Below, one piece after another: positions 1 through 16,000 of a DNA stretch of 64,000 nucleotides. The position numbers were made by a program, and so were the translations under genes. The notes under the pieces are model-generated. The model was not told the DNA's origin, made no database searches, and saw only the letters and a program-made list of their open reading frames with translations. The DNA comes from Pelomyxa schiedti (lineage: Eukaryota; Evosea; Pelobiontida; Pelomyxidae). Numbering within the stretch: the stretch's first letter is position 1; each line of letters begins with the position of its first letter. The stretch lies in contig JAHLWZ010000844.1 of assembly GCA_020536535.1 (NCBI GenBank), positions 16,251 through 80,250 on the forward strand, read 5' to 3'.

Positions 1-13
1 ACTGAGAGAACAC

Positions 14-1388
14 ATGCACACGCGGGCAGCAGTGCTGTGGGGCACAGGGCAGCGGATACAAGTGGAGAACGTGGAGCTTGGGGGGCCGCGGAGGGGAGAG
101 GTTGTGGTGAGGATGGAGGCCGCGGGCGTGTGTCACAGCGACTGGCACATTGTGACCGGCGACACGAAGCACCCAATGCCTGTGGCCCTGGGTCACGAGG
201 GCGCTGGCGTAGTCGAAGTATGTTCAATGGCAGGGATTGTTGCGCTTTACATTGTTGTTGTTGTTGTTGGTGGTGATGTGTTTTTCCTTTTTTTTTTTTT
301 TTTTTGTTTCTTATGGGAATGGTAGGTTGTTGGAGAGGGAGTGGATACAGTGACTGTTGGGGATTGTGTGGCACTCGTTTGGTCTCCAAGCTGTGGCAAG
401 TGCTTTTATTGTGTGAGGGACGAACCATCACTTTGTGTGACTTACGAAAAGAGGGTGAGGCCTTTCCTCCGAGGAGGTTTCTGGGAGTGATATTCATGCC
501 TATTATACAGATATGGGATGGTACAATGTTGGATGGAACTCCAAGGTTCACGTTGAACGGCAAGCCGATTTATCACCACTCCTCACTTGGTTGCTTTGCC
601 GATAGAGTGACTGTGCCAGAGTGCTGCTGTATACGAATGCCAAAAGAAGTTCCTGCAGATGTCCGAGCCCTGATAGGTTGCTGTGTAGCAACTGGAGTTG
701 GGGCTGCACTGCGCACAGCACCTGTCCACCCGGGAGACATAGTAGCTGTTTTTGGTGTTGGAGGTTCTTTTCTTTGGTCTTGCTCCCTATTGACAGGCAC
801 AACAGGGGTTGGACTGAGCATTGTTATGGGAGCTCGGGCTGCTGGTGCTTCAGCAATTATTGTGGTTGATAGAACTCGCGCCAAAGAACAGTTGGCACGT
901 CACCTTGGAGCCACTCACTTTGTATTATCTGAGGGAAATGTGCCTGAAAAAATACGCTCTCTAACTGAAGGAAGAGGTGCCGATGTGTGTTTTGAGGCAG
1001 TTGGTCTTCCGATTCTGCAACAGCTTTGTGTAGAATGCATAAGACCAGGAGGGACATGCGTGGTTGGCACCCAAACCTACTTGAATATTCCTTGAATTAA
1101 CTCCTACAGCTAGTTGGGTTGGCCCCGATGGGCTCTACACTGAAGGCTGAGGGTGAACCTTTCGCGCGGTACCAAAAGAAAATGCATGGCTCCAATTACG
1201 GATCGAGCAACCCAGCACGCGATTTCCCACTTCTGGGACAGCTGTACCTATCGGGCAAGCTTCCTGTCAATGACCTCATATCCCGACATTATACCCTTGA
1301 TCAAGTCAATGAGGCGTTCGCTGATATGTTATCCGGGTCTCTCTCTGGCAGAGGTGTTATTATGTTTCCTCCTGCCTCTAAACTCTAA
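14..1388 (+). CDS. Zinc-dependent alcohol dehydrogenase, NDMA-dependent/bacterial-like MDR type
   Basis: Five exons join in frame (14-217, 326-454, 511-763, 797-1062, 1110-1388) to give about 376 residues, the usual size for medium-chain alcohol dehydrogenases. Visible are the catalytic zinc ligands (GVCHSDWH, then GHEGAG, then IGCCVATGVGAA), the four-cysteine structural zinc loop CGKCFYCVRDEPSLC, and a Rossmann glycine stretch FGVGG-TTGVGLS. The C-terminal part (QKKMHGSNYGSSNP, then a final RGVIMF) resembles bacterial NDMA-dependent or S-(hydroxymethyl)mycothiol-type dehydrogenases more than classical eukaryotic ADHs. Expected activity is NAD(P)-linked oxidation of an alcohol or hydroxymethyl-thiol in the cytosol; the substrate cannot be told from sequence. 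The start is the first ATG of the window after a short leader. The fourth-exon junction removes only 33 nt, a multiple of three without a stop, so it may be retained. It converges on the small heat-shock gene with a 69-nt gap. Confidence 0.9.
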
Positions 1389-1457
1389 TTCCACTATGGA
1401 AACAAACAAAACTATATTTATTGCAATCTACAGGTTTTTCTTTTCATTTCTCGAACA

Positions 1458-2192
1458 TTATGATACAGTTATCTTTACCGCTCCCCTGCGCTTTTTCTTT
1501 GGAAGCAACACGGACAGTACTCCTTCATTCAGTGAGGCGCTCATAGCATTTATCGACTCTGGTTCTACGTCTGCATCGGGAACAGGGAAACATCGCGAGA
1601 ATACACCAAATTTGCGCTCCTCCAGCAATGGCATGTTCTGTGAGGACTTGTTAGGGTCGACAGATCTATCTGGATTGTTCTTGTTGCCGCAAATAGACAG
1701 TATCCCTTCAGCACTGAGGTCTACCCGGATATTGGCCTTATCAACTCCCGGCAGCTCCATCTTTATCTGAGGTAGAGGTCAACATTGTAAGTATAAGGGA
1801 AACAGTGATCTAACCTCATAGTGGGACTCGGTCTCCTTGAAGTCTGTATTTGGCCACCACAGACAATTCCTTGCACCAGGTTCCAGAACAGATTCTTTTT
1901 CCGCCGGTTCTGGTTTCTCTTCTCCCTTGTCAAATATCTCCCAGATAGCGGAATGCTTTGACTTTCCAGGCACCTCAGAATCGCCGGCATTGCTTTCCAC
2001 CTTCCTGTTCTTTACATTGGTCTGCTGCTCTCTTTCTGGATTCAGGTGTACCACAGACTTTGCGCGCCTGGGCCGCTTTTGTGTTGGCTGTTCACAGTCT
2101 CTATAGTCGGGCTCCCCATTTATTCCCTCATCCAGAGAGTTCAGCCTTCTCTCGATTTTCCTCAACTCGTTCAGTAAATTCAAGCCTAACAT
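1458..2192 (-). CDS. Small heat-shock protein (HSP20/alpha-crystallin domain)
   Basis: Two exons (2192-1815 and 1766-1458) encode about 228 residues. The N-terminal part (about 115 residues) is charged and poorly ordered, with KRPRRAK-like basic stretches. The alpha-crystallin domain follows: it opens with TDFKETESHYE, continues across the intron into IKMELPGVDKANIRVDLS, and ends with the signature ASLNEGVLSVLLPK and a basic tail. Small HSPs are ATP-independent holdase chaperones that bind unfolding clients and form oligomers. The basic N-terminal segment could be a nuclear signal, but that is inference. The IXI tail motif is not obvious. It is head-to-head with the PHP hydrolase gene, sharing 246 bp of upstream DNA. 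Confidence 0.88.
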
Positions 2193-2438
2193 AGTGCGTC
2201 TCTCGATTTTTTATTGTGAGTTTTTTGCCTTCTTTTGTTGTAGTTTTTGTTTGGCTGACACTAAGTCTCGTGGAAATCTCTTAGAATTTAACACTGAAGA
2301 TCAGGGAGTAAAAAAGGACAGACCTAATATTTTCCAGATAGGAGCAAGCCACACCCCGCCCACCCTATGGCCCCTCATCTTCGATGATCTGAGATTGAAC
2401 CTTCCGATCCAAAAAAAAGGGAAGAATTCATCAAAAAA

Positions 2439-4052
2439 ATGCCCTCGTTTTCGGTTGGGGGCGTTGCCGTTTGGGCACTTGTGTCGTTGCTTTTTGTAAT
2501 TGGCAGTAGTGGTGTCGGCTCGGTAACCACGACTGCTGTCGATTCGTACACCCTCAGCGGCTACCTCACCACCGGCTGCCCCGACTTTGTGTCCCTCCCC
2601 TTCGAGGTCCCCGACTCCTCGGTCAGCTACGTCGCGGTGTCTTACTGGTTCAGCGACGCCCTGGTGCCCCCCGGGGTCCCCGGCAACGCCCTCGACATCG
2701 GCCTGTGGGACGAGCGGGGGGTCGCGGTGGACGCGGCGCGGGTGAACGGGTGGCGGGGCTGGACGGGCTCCGGGTCCACGTCGACCTTTGGCGTGGGGAG
2801 CGAGGAGGCGGCCCTGGGCTACGTCAGCGGCCAGGTCAACCCCGGCGTGTGGAACGTGGTGCTCGGCCCGTACACGGTCGCCCCTGAGGGCCTCTGGTAC
2901 CAGGTCAATGTCACGTTGCAGAGGTATCTTCTATTCCCAAAGTGTTTGTGAAGTATGAGAGGCTCATTGAACACACATAGAAATACTACTGGCTCGGCGA
3001 CGAAGAGTCAAGTGCTTAAGGAGTACCCGCCAGATTCTGTAGCCGGAAGAGGGCGGGACTGGTACAGGGGGCAGTGCCATCTCCACACAGTCCACTCGGA
3101 CGGCTCCAGAACGCCCGAGCAAGTCGCCGCCGAGGCGCGGGAGCTAGGCATAGACTTCTTCGCGGCCACCGACCACAACACGATATCCAGCCAGACCGAG
3201 TGGGGCGGCCTGTGGGGCGACGACCTCCTGATCCTCTGCGGCGAGGAGCTCACCACCAGGAACGGCCACTGCGTCGCCTTCGCCACGGACGCGGGCGCCT
3301 GGTTCGACTTCCGCTTCCGCGCCAAGGACGGCGCGTTCCCCGACTTCGCGGCCAGCATCGGCGAGCGCGGCGGCGTAGTCATCGCGGCGCACCCCCACAG
3401 CACCTGCCTGGCCTGCCGCTGGTCCTTCACGTTCGACGACGTGGACCTGCTCGAGGTGTGGAACGGCCCGTGGACCCCCGACGACGAGCAGGCCGTCTCG
3501 ACGTGGGAGTCGATGCTGCTCTCGGCCTCGCCGGCCGGGTGGCGCCCGGCCCACGGCGGGTCGGACTCGCACGGCGAGGGCGTGCCGCTGGACCTGCCCA
3601 ACGTCGTGGTGCTGGCCGACGAGCTGAGCAGGGACGCCGTGGTGGCGGGGATGAAGGCCGGGCACAGCTACATCGCCGAGTCCACGGCGGTGTCCGTCAA
3701 CCTCACGGCCGCGACCACCGCGACGGGCAAGGAGCTGGTCGCGGGCATCGGGTGCTGCCTCTGCGCCCCGGCCGACACCAAGGTCTCGGTCACGCTCACC
3801 GTCTCTGGGGGGCCCGACGGCGGCACCGCGAGGATAATGACGGAGGAGGGGGTCATGCACGACGAGCTGCTCAGGGGAGGGGGAGGTGGCACAATAGAGA
3901 CCTTCTTGTGGGAGACCACTGTGTCTTTGGCTACGTATGTGCGGGCTGAGATACGGCACCCATCTATGAGGATGGTTGCAATGACCAACCCGATTTTCCT
4001 GGGTGAGGAAATGTGCAGCAAGTGCGCTGCTGCTGACCAGATAATTTTGTAA
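2439..4052 (+). CDS. Secreted PHP-domain metallohydrolase (CehA/McbA-like)
   Basis: Two exons (2439-2923, 2981-4052) give about 518 residues. The first residues form a signal peptide (a basic start, then AVWALVSLLFVIGSSG). An N-terminal beta-rich domain of about 140 residues follows, then a PHP phosphoesterase domain with its metal-binding motifs in order: CHLHTVHSDG, AATDHNT, IAAHPHS and HGGSDSHG. Such enzymes hydrolyse phosphate or carbamate esters with a di- or trinuclear metal site; the CehA/McbA group is mostly bacterial. The real substrate is unknown. A short C-terminal Cys-containing tail follows a beta-rich segment. From about 2,560 to 3,830 the gene is far richer in G+C than its neighbours and uses G/C-ending codons almost exclusively, which hints at horizontal transfer or a different codon regime. 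It converges on kinase A with an 86-nt gap. Confidence 0.85.
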
Positions 4053-4138
4053 GAGCAAAGAGAATAGGGTGTTGTCTTTTCTTGAGAAACTAAAAGCACA
4101 CTTTTGTTTTTTCCCAAAACTTCTGAAATAATTATACA

Positions 4139-7100
4139 CTAACAAGCATCGATCAGTTCCTCAAGGACACTGATGACGGTCAAGAAGGCTAGGGAAAGGT
4201 TAGGGTGAGAAGCGGAGATGAAGACGTACAAGGCCTTTCAGATGGCTTCTGGTCCCAGCAGTCAACAATCAACTGGGCATATTCGGGTGGTGCTGTTGCC
4301 GGAATCTCTTCTCTGTTGCCAGCAATTACGAAGGAATCTTTCAAAATGAATTTGAGGAATAATGTTTGGGGAGCATACAGAAATCCTTCAGTGATTGATA
4401 CGGTTGCATTTCAGTGAGGATTTGCCAAAGCATAACCCCGTAACTAAATACGTCTGTTTCAACGCCATATTCGTTTGTTCCAGAGAGTACTTCTGCACCG
4501 AGTTAACACGAAATTTTCCTTTGGGTTTTTACCTGGAGCCATATCTGAAGTAGTGGTAGGGGGTAAACATAAGTAATGGATAAAGGTAAGTTTATTAGTG
4601 TAAGGTTCACACATATTGGGGTGCCAATTAGGACTGTCATCTGCCGGGCAGATGCAGCAGTCAGTGCTGGGGAGGCCGAGGTCATCCCTCGTGCACTCAC
4701 AGTCCGTGATGTGCCAAAATCGGAAACCTGAAAGCATGTGTTTTGACAATAAGTTCTCAGTACAAACCTTGCAAGTGAGAACAGCGTGCTTATTTATTGA
4801 CACCATCAGAACTTGTAATAAATATATCAGTAAGAAAAGCAAGTCCGAGGGAAGGAGAGATTACTGTTGTCGGGCTGCAAAGGAAATGAATTTTGTGCAT
4901 AACATCTTAAATAGGAAGACAGAAGTACAAACCTTCAAGTCTCTGTGAACCATATTGTTTGCATGCTTTTAAAATTCGTATTATCTTAGAAAAAAGTATC
5001 ACGAAATAAAATATTACCAAAAAAGACATGGCTGTAAGAAAAAAGCAATTAGCAACTACTGTTGACTTCAGAAACACACCCAAAGCAATATCCTTCGCAA
5101 TCTTTAACTTAATTATCCAGGCTAGGTCCTTGTTTTTCTTTTTTTGTTGTAAGTAATGGAAAAATGGGCCGGAATGACAACTTTTAGTACAGATGACAAG
5201 TTCCCCAATGCCATGTACTCCTTGTGTTTTATCCAGTCAGAATTTTTTAAAAATATGGAAGATATGTATAGGCAATGAGGAATTCTATACTCACTGTTAT
5301 AATGCATAACTGAGTAAAGGACATCAAACAAAAGTGTAATGAGGATAAAAAGTAAAGGAGAAAAAAGTCAGAACTCGAGAAAGGGTAAAATTCAGAAACC
5401 TTTCGCGGAATTGTCACACTATCATTGGCATGTAAGAAGGAAAAATCAGTTAAAAGATGTACATACGCTCCAATAAAATTAACAACGTGGGTGTGCCTCA
5501 ATTGAGTGAGAAGTTTGATCTCTCTAAGAGGGGTAAGGAATGTAGGAATACGATCAGTGTGATGAACCTTCTAAATTCAGCAAAAGTCGTTTCAGTAGGA
5601 TTTTGGTCCTTGAGAAGCTTGATTGCCACAGGAGTGTGACGCCAACTCCCTCTCCTGTAAAATCATGTGTTAGGTGTATTAAGCGGGAGAGGGCTGCCAA
5701 CCAAACTGCCGCAAAGCTTCCTTCTCCAATCTTATCCTCAAAAAGCAAATCAGTGTAATCAAGCTGACAGGGAATTGTGAGATATTTACAGGAGAAATTT
5801 ACAAGCTCACTTGCGTTGACAGGCACGTTGTTACTGTGAACTTGATAGAGTGGCAAAAAGTTGCTTCAGTGTCACTTAAAGTCTTTCTATGACTGAAAAC
5901 ACCAGTTTTATAATCTTCACATACATTAAGAATCAAAATCGGTATGAGTGAAAGAAACCAGCTGCAATAAGTCCAAACTGAGCATCAATTTTTGTTGTGC
6001 AAGACACAACCAGCTTAACCTGAAACTCTGTATCTTTTCCCTATGTACCTAAGTTATCCAGCCCTCTCTCAAAGAAAATGTTTACCTTGGAGACCACGGA
6101 TTGAGGTGGGTCAATTGTCAAAGTGTAACGGTCATCAGATGGAATAACAAAGGAAATCAACATCGTGGTACCACTGTTTTTTACAACGAGTGTATCTGTT
6201 ACTTCCTATAAGAGTTGGAGGTAAAATAAACAACTCGCGGTTCACTACCTTATCAATGTCATAAGGCTCAGTTCCACCAAAAGTCAATATAGGGGGTGTT
6301 ATCTTTTTTTGTTTTGAGGGGAACAATGTAACAAAATAAGTGCATACCACTAGACTCGGTGAAGGTGGAAGAAGGGGTAACGAAAACTGTGGGGGGGAAA
6401 GAACGGGAGGTAATTTGGACGGTGAACTCGTACGTGCAAGACCATCATCACTAATTGGTGACGCATTATAGGTCCTGGACTTTCTTTCTGACATTTTTGC
6501 AATAGATTTGCTGTGGTCTAAGCCAAGACGGCGGCTGAATGGACAGAGTTGCTTCTGTTTATTTTGACAAAAGGAAAAGATTGTGAGGTGTAGTACGGGC
6601 TTTTTGGCGTGTGTGTCAGTGGCGATCCAACTTAATGGGCTCCCACAAGGGACTCCTTCCAGGTCTACATCAAATCCTGCCATTTGTGAGAAAAACAAAG
6701 GCGAAAATTTCTCAATGTTTACCTGTGAAAGATGGGACAATCTTCTTGGTTGAAATTCGTGACTGTGTCCCACTGAGTGACCACACAGAAACGTGGGGAA
6801 GTGCGTGGTACGGCGTAATGAAGTCAATGTGGTGCCTATAGTACTGGGCTCTAAACCTTCCACTTTGAAACAAAGCTGCTGTGTCAATTTTCCGGAAAAT
6901 GTTCCACACAAGGTCCAAAGGCACCAGGGTGGACAGTGTTGACGCTGATGTGGGAAGTCTCTGAAGTTCAGGCTTTGTCTCTTCTGATTCTGGTTCCCCT
7001 GGTCCAGAGTAACTGAACATCTATGAGGCTAGTACCAGAAAATGCTTTGAACACACCTGGAAAGCACTTCCAACAACTCTGGAGTTCCTCCCGCTTGCGC

Positions 7101-9493
7101 TTTTAGTATGGGCGATTCACCATATTTGTTTTTGATGTCTGTGTTTAAATTGAGATGCTACAAAACATTAGGAAACACACAAGGATTGGCATCAGCCAAC
7201 ATCAACGAATTTATAAAATCCAAACGTACACCCGATATGGTGCATGAATTCATCAATGCTGTATCACCGGCGTCCGATTGTGCATTTACATCAATTCCTG
7301 CTGACAGCAGTGTGTGGAGAAGCTAGTTTATGGTGGTTAAAGGATAAAAAAACAGAGGTAGGCGTAAGGGACACTTACAGCCGTCGATGTGGAATCGGAT
7401 TTGAAAGTTTTTGCAAGAAAATGAAGTGCAGTCTGCTTTCTTGTTGTTTGTTGTAACATGTTTGCACCTTTCTTTATGAGAAATTCCGCGACAGTAAAAT
7501 GTCCTTGCGAGATTGCTGCCCTTTTGTTTGGGAAAAAGTGTGTTAAAAGTATACCAGAGGCATCAAAACGGAACTCATACAGCATTGGTGTCATGTCCAG
7601 ATCATCCTGCACAATTGAGTGATGAGCCAACTGGGTTAATGAGGGAGAAAGCTCACACCTTAGGGTCGATATCAGCTCCTCTCTTTAGGAGATCCCCAAC
7701 AAGGTCACGATTGCCTGCATAAGCGGCAGCATGTAATAGTGTTTGACCATCATCTGCCTTTGCATTAATAGTGCCATCCTTGTTTGAGTAAGCAAAGGGG
7801 TTAAACAAAAACGGGAATGAGTGATACTTTGATACTTGCATCGATTTTTTCACCCAAAGGCTTAGTTAAACCTCGTGGCGATGCAAGGATGAGACGTATA
7901 GCTTCTTTTAGTGCTGGCGCTGTTGTTGGAGTGACAAATGCTACCCAGCACATCTCAAAATTGCCTTCAACTGCAGCTGTGAATCCTAGGAAGGAATATT
8001 AAATTGATCTCATGCATGAAATGAGCAACCAGTTTGAGAAGCCGCAATTTTGGAAGAGGGAACAGTATTGAGGGGTGCTTGCTCTCGGTATCCAAACAAC
8101 CAAGCAAACACCTTTGGTGAGCTGGGAAATGGGTCATTAAATGTCACTGATACAACTCCTCCTGAGGTGGAGTTTGTACGTTGCTGGCCACTTTGCACCA
8201 TTATTGCTCGAGTGGGTAGATTTGCGAAAATCCCTTCTGCCATTGCAATACCAATTTTCACAGTTGCACTGCTGTTAGTATGGGTCAGTGGGATGGATTT
8301 CTGTAAAGAAGGCGCACTTTGTCATGGATTCCAATCGCGGAGTCGCAGCGGCAACAAAAGTGGAATCAGTTGGTGGTGAGCATTGTATTACAATTGAAGG
8401 AACCGTAAGAAGTGTCATTTTTGGGGATAAGAGTGGAGAGTGTGCAGGTGACAGAGTGCTAGTAGGAGTTGTACTGCTTGGTGGTGTTCGTGGAGACCGT
8501 GGTGAAGAGCTGAGAATTGGTGTGCTGGAAGGTGTACGGGGAGTAGGCACAGCAAGGAAGGTCGGGCTTGCTCTCGATTCGTCATTTGATTGAGTGTGCT
8601 CAGAGAGCATTTGGGGTATCTTGTCCACCTCATAGCAGTAATCCGGTGAGGGTGTTCGTGTAATAATAGTGGGAGTTGTTGCTTCCGTGGATTTGCGTGA
8701 ACAATCCGAATCGGCGGACGATTCGCCCGATTTTTCGTGTCCGTGTTTGTGTCTGTGATGTGATTCCCGTCTGGGTTTGTGGTGCCTGCTTTCGCTAGCT
8801 CGTCTTTCGTGCTCCACGTCGTTGGTGTCCGCTACAACCACAACAGGCACAGTCACCACACTAGCCGCCGCCGCTGGAGGAGGTGATAACGGCGGCGACG
8901 GGGCTTCAACCGCAGGAGCTACGATACGCGTTGGTCCCGAATCGCCGGTGGTGGTTTCATGTGCAGAATCGTTCGCTTGCGCAGTCGTGATTGTTGTCGC
9001 GGGGGTGGTCGTAGCGGTGGCGGCACAGCTGTCTACGTTACACACACCAACATGCGGTAGATCCGGTTTGGAGGCACTCCGGTAGCGAACGAGCATTTGT
9101 TTGATTGCCTTTCTGGAAAAAAAGTACCAAAAGATCATTTATTGGCTGTTCAGGCAGTGCTGCCTCGCTCTGACAATTTTGAAAGGAAATTTGTAGATTC
9201 GGAGTAACTTTGGTTATCGTAAAGGCTCTGTGTCTGCAGTGCACACAGCTTCAGAACTGGCTTGTCATTTGTTGCACAAACTCAAACCCGTGGGATTCTC
9301 TCGACGGTTCGGATTGTGACGAGGTCGCTGTGGATGCCGTGGTGCTTGTGCTTGTGCTTGTTGTTGCGGTTGTGGAGGTTGTTGAGGTGTTTTCGCTTGT
9401 GTTTGTGCTGGATGGAATTGTGTGGTTGTCTGTTGGTGATGACGAGGATACGGAAAGTGGTGGGGGAGGTGCGACGGTGGCTGCTCCCATCAT
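4139..9493 (-). CDS. TKL-family protein kinase A with H-type-lectin-like, ankyrin and MSP-like domains
   Basis: A many-exon gene; start ATG at 9493, last exon ending with residues SFLTVISVLEELIDAC and TAG at 4139. Order from the N-terminus: a Ser/Thr/Pro-rich disordered region with His/Arg/Lys clusters (about 9490-8290); an H-type-lectin-like beta domain (VVSVTFNDPFPSSPKVFAWL near 8130, then a GFTAAVEGNFEMCWVAF-like strand near 7940); ankyrin repeats (about 7790-7100, for example DDGQTLLHAAAYAGN and TALHFLAKTF); an unassigned segment (about 7020-6550); an MSP/PapD-like beta domain (about 6300-6010); and a kinase domain (about 5740-4140). The kinase has a Gly loop (GEGSFAAVW), VAIK, HRDLK near 4940, DFG near 4715 and APE near 4530, so it should be active. 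Family and neighbouring motifs indicate a serine/threonine TKL kinase. The first splice (near 9290 to 9118) is uncertain. Confidence 0.82.
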
Positions 9494-9558
9494 TCGCTGG
9501 TGCCGCTCTTGCGTGGCGAAAACCTGTGGTTGTTTGAGTGAGCGCTAATTGTTCCCAA

Positions 9559-13030
<3,472 letters not shown>

Positions 13031-16000
13031 CTTGACGGTGCTACCTCGTGGGCAAGGGAAATTAAAATGCAGTTCAGTAGATCACAAGATCTGAATTTGA
13101 TGATTGAAACAATTCTGCGAAAGGAAATTTTCCAAAACAAGCTTGATACTGCTTGGCTGGGGCGACTTACGTTTACTGCGGGCTTGAATGTTGAACGAGA
13201 ACAGACATACAACCAAAGTAAAACCCTGCATGTACTGATGATCAATTAGGAATACCGGCTGGGTTGATAACGTCGCACAGTGTGGCGAATTGGCTGATTG
13301 GCTCCTTCCAAATCGGAGATTTCTGGCCTGTTGCTTTTGTTGGGGTGTCACATCACACACTGGGTGTGATGTGGCACAGGGTGCACCTGTTTGGCGGCTC
13401 AGACTCGCTGCTGCCCTGTGCACATGGTGCTATCTTGAAAGTGGGAACTGGATAGCCACGGTTCAAGATATCAGAAGAGCCAGAAGACTCGAGCTCCCCT
13501 TTCTTTGTGATGAATGAGGACAGCAGCCGGCGTGTCGGGAGAATGCCGCTTTTCTGAACCGATTTTGGCACAGGGAAGGACTTCGAGAGCAATGGCAAAT
13601 GGCTGGTGTGCACAGAAAGCATCCTCGTTCTTCCCCCATTCCGAGCCCCGCACTCGTGCGAGAGTGTAGCGTCTGAGAGCTGGAGGTGTCCCAAATTGTG
13701 GCTGTGTGGTGCTGGAGATTTCTCACCACCGTCTTTTCCAGAAAACCAAATAATTACGTCGCTCAGGTGATTCTTCTAGGCTCTAGTATGTCACAGTGGC
13801 ATGTGATTTTTTGTTGATTTGGAAGCAAGCTTTTCCAGCAGAAGACTGGTTCCCACAAGGGAGACATTTGCCCTTCCATCTTCCCTTCTTCAGAACATGA
13901 AGAAGACGTGGTACTGTTCCCAGGGTATCCTCTGGACGCAACGTACCCTCTAGTGGGCAATGTGTTCACTGTAGCCCACCTGTGGACCACCACGAGCATC
14001 GTAATCATCAACAGAACCAGCTGTTACTTTGGGTTTTTGGCTTTTGAAAGGGAATCGCCCTCACCCTCACAACAAGCCTGCATCCTGCTCCTCCACTTTT
14101 TTTTTTTGGTGAAGTTCCTCTTGTTTATTAACTTAACTTAATTTAGACACATGGGTAAGATTTAAGTTTGTTTTATTTCGTTTTCGTTCATCTCACATCA
14201 ACACAGGTCATTGAAGATAATGATGAGGAGAAGCGGGCACAGCGGTAGTTTCCATTTATCTTCTCCATTTTTCTTTTCTCACGTTTGAAAATCAGATGCT
14301 GTTTCATAAGTTAGTTGAGAGGCAGACAGGAACAGAGAACCTGGAGGCAGAAGCAGGTGCACACCCAGAAGAGTGTGTGCAGCTCGGCTCCATTCCACTG
14401 GTATTCCTCTTCTTTGAGTCCCCCAATAGACTCACCTCCAATCTCTAGGTCCTTTCCTGCCCAGGAGAATGGTGTGTGCAGCTCTGCTCCGCTTTCCTTC
14501 TCGAGTTCTCACACTCTAGGTAGTGTTGCAACTTGTCGGCGGCTGAGATGACCCTGTCATCGCCACGGCAAATCCGTATCGTCACCCATCAGAAGAAAGA
14601 ACCTGTTCCTCAAATCTATCTCTGCGTTGCTTATCATCCCTGCGATTGTAGCTGGAGGGACTTTCAACGAAAATCTTGTCATAAAGGCCCTCTCGGTTGC
14701 CACTGCTGCAGAGGTTCATCACCCGTTCTCGAGGTCGTATTGCCCAAGTCTTTAGCAAGTTGAGTTCCAGTTCAGTGGAGAGCCTATTTGGGGAGGCATT
14801 GGAAAGGCACAAGGGCTGGATGGACTTCTGCTTCAGATGTTGAGGTTTCGTGCCTTTCAAATCAAAGACCTTCCACTGGTGGGGAGGCCCTTGTGGATTT
14901 GGCCAATGAATTAACTCTCTCCCGGCCAGCAACAATCTCAAAACAAGTTACGGAAACGATCCCAAAAAGAAACCCCAGTTACCAGGGAACATAAGATTCT
15001 GTCCATGCCGGTAGAATGCGGAGGAAAAAGGTACAATACAGAGCTTCACATGAAGGAGCATACAATTCCTGTTGATGTGGAATCGTACCCACGGCTTGCC
15101 TTCTGGTTGCATCATCAGTATCTCCAACACCAACATAAGAGAGCTCATGAAAGAAATATGCAGCGAGGTTACTTCACAAATCCACAGAAGGGTGGCCACT
15201 GCTTTTACAAGTGAACTTGCACCGCTCGCTCCCTGCGAACCAAGGAAGCTTCCTCCTGCACTGCTTTCTCGTGACGAGACTAAAAGGCAACAGTTACTTA
15301 AACACCACAATTACCGGGAGCCTCAGTACACAGACGAACTGTAACACGGTGACCACCAAACCACTGTGACTACCCTCATCAAAGTTGCTCCTTTGCTCCA
15401 CGTCATTCCCCTTTGTAAGGTGCCACTGTAACCAACAATGCAAGAACCCTGTTTTTTTGAATTGCTCGACCGGGTGTGTGGCGCAGGGGAAAAGGCACTC
15501 GCTACAGCCAGACGGTTCACAAGCTCCAAGTTGGGTTCAGGGAGTGTTTCCCAACTGAAAGCTAGTTATGGTCACTACTGCCGACTACGAAACAGAACTA
15601 CAGCCATCATTTCGAACTACCAGAGTGTGGTTCCTCTGGGAGCAAAACTTTCCGCGCCAAATTTTTTCTGTTTTAAGGGAAAATTTAGAAAAAAGGTAAA
15701 AATAACAAAAAAAAGAAGGGCAGCTGGGGAAGGCTACCGGCAAAGAGGTGGCAGACAACAGCGGTGCAGTTTGGAGCGGTGGTGCATTTTGGAGAGTGGG
15801 TGCAGTTCGGAGCGGTGTCAGTGGGTGCATGCAGTGTTTGGGTGCATTTGGAGCGCATTTGGAGCATTTGGTGCATCATATCATTTTGGGGATAGTATAG
15901 AGTGGGAGTGGGTGTATTGTATATTGCAAACCTGATATTCCAGGCGGGGGAAAATATTATTAATGCCTCGTGCTCAGCACCACACGATTTCTGAGTCTAC

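Noticed and set aside
3074-3949. 291-residue Arg-rich frame in the PHP gene
   Set aside because: It is an out-of-frame shadow of the GC-rich PHP reading frame, with no domain.
2439-4052. Bacterial contamination in the assembly
   Set aside because: The PHP gene contains a GT-AG intron that restores frame and is flanked by clearly eukaryotic genes, so it belongs to this genome.
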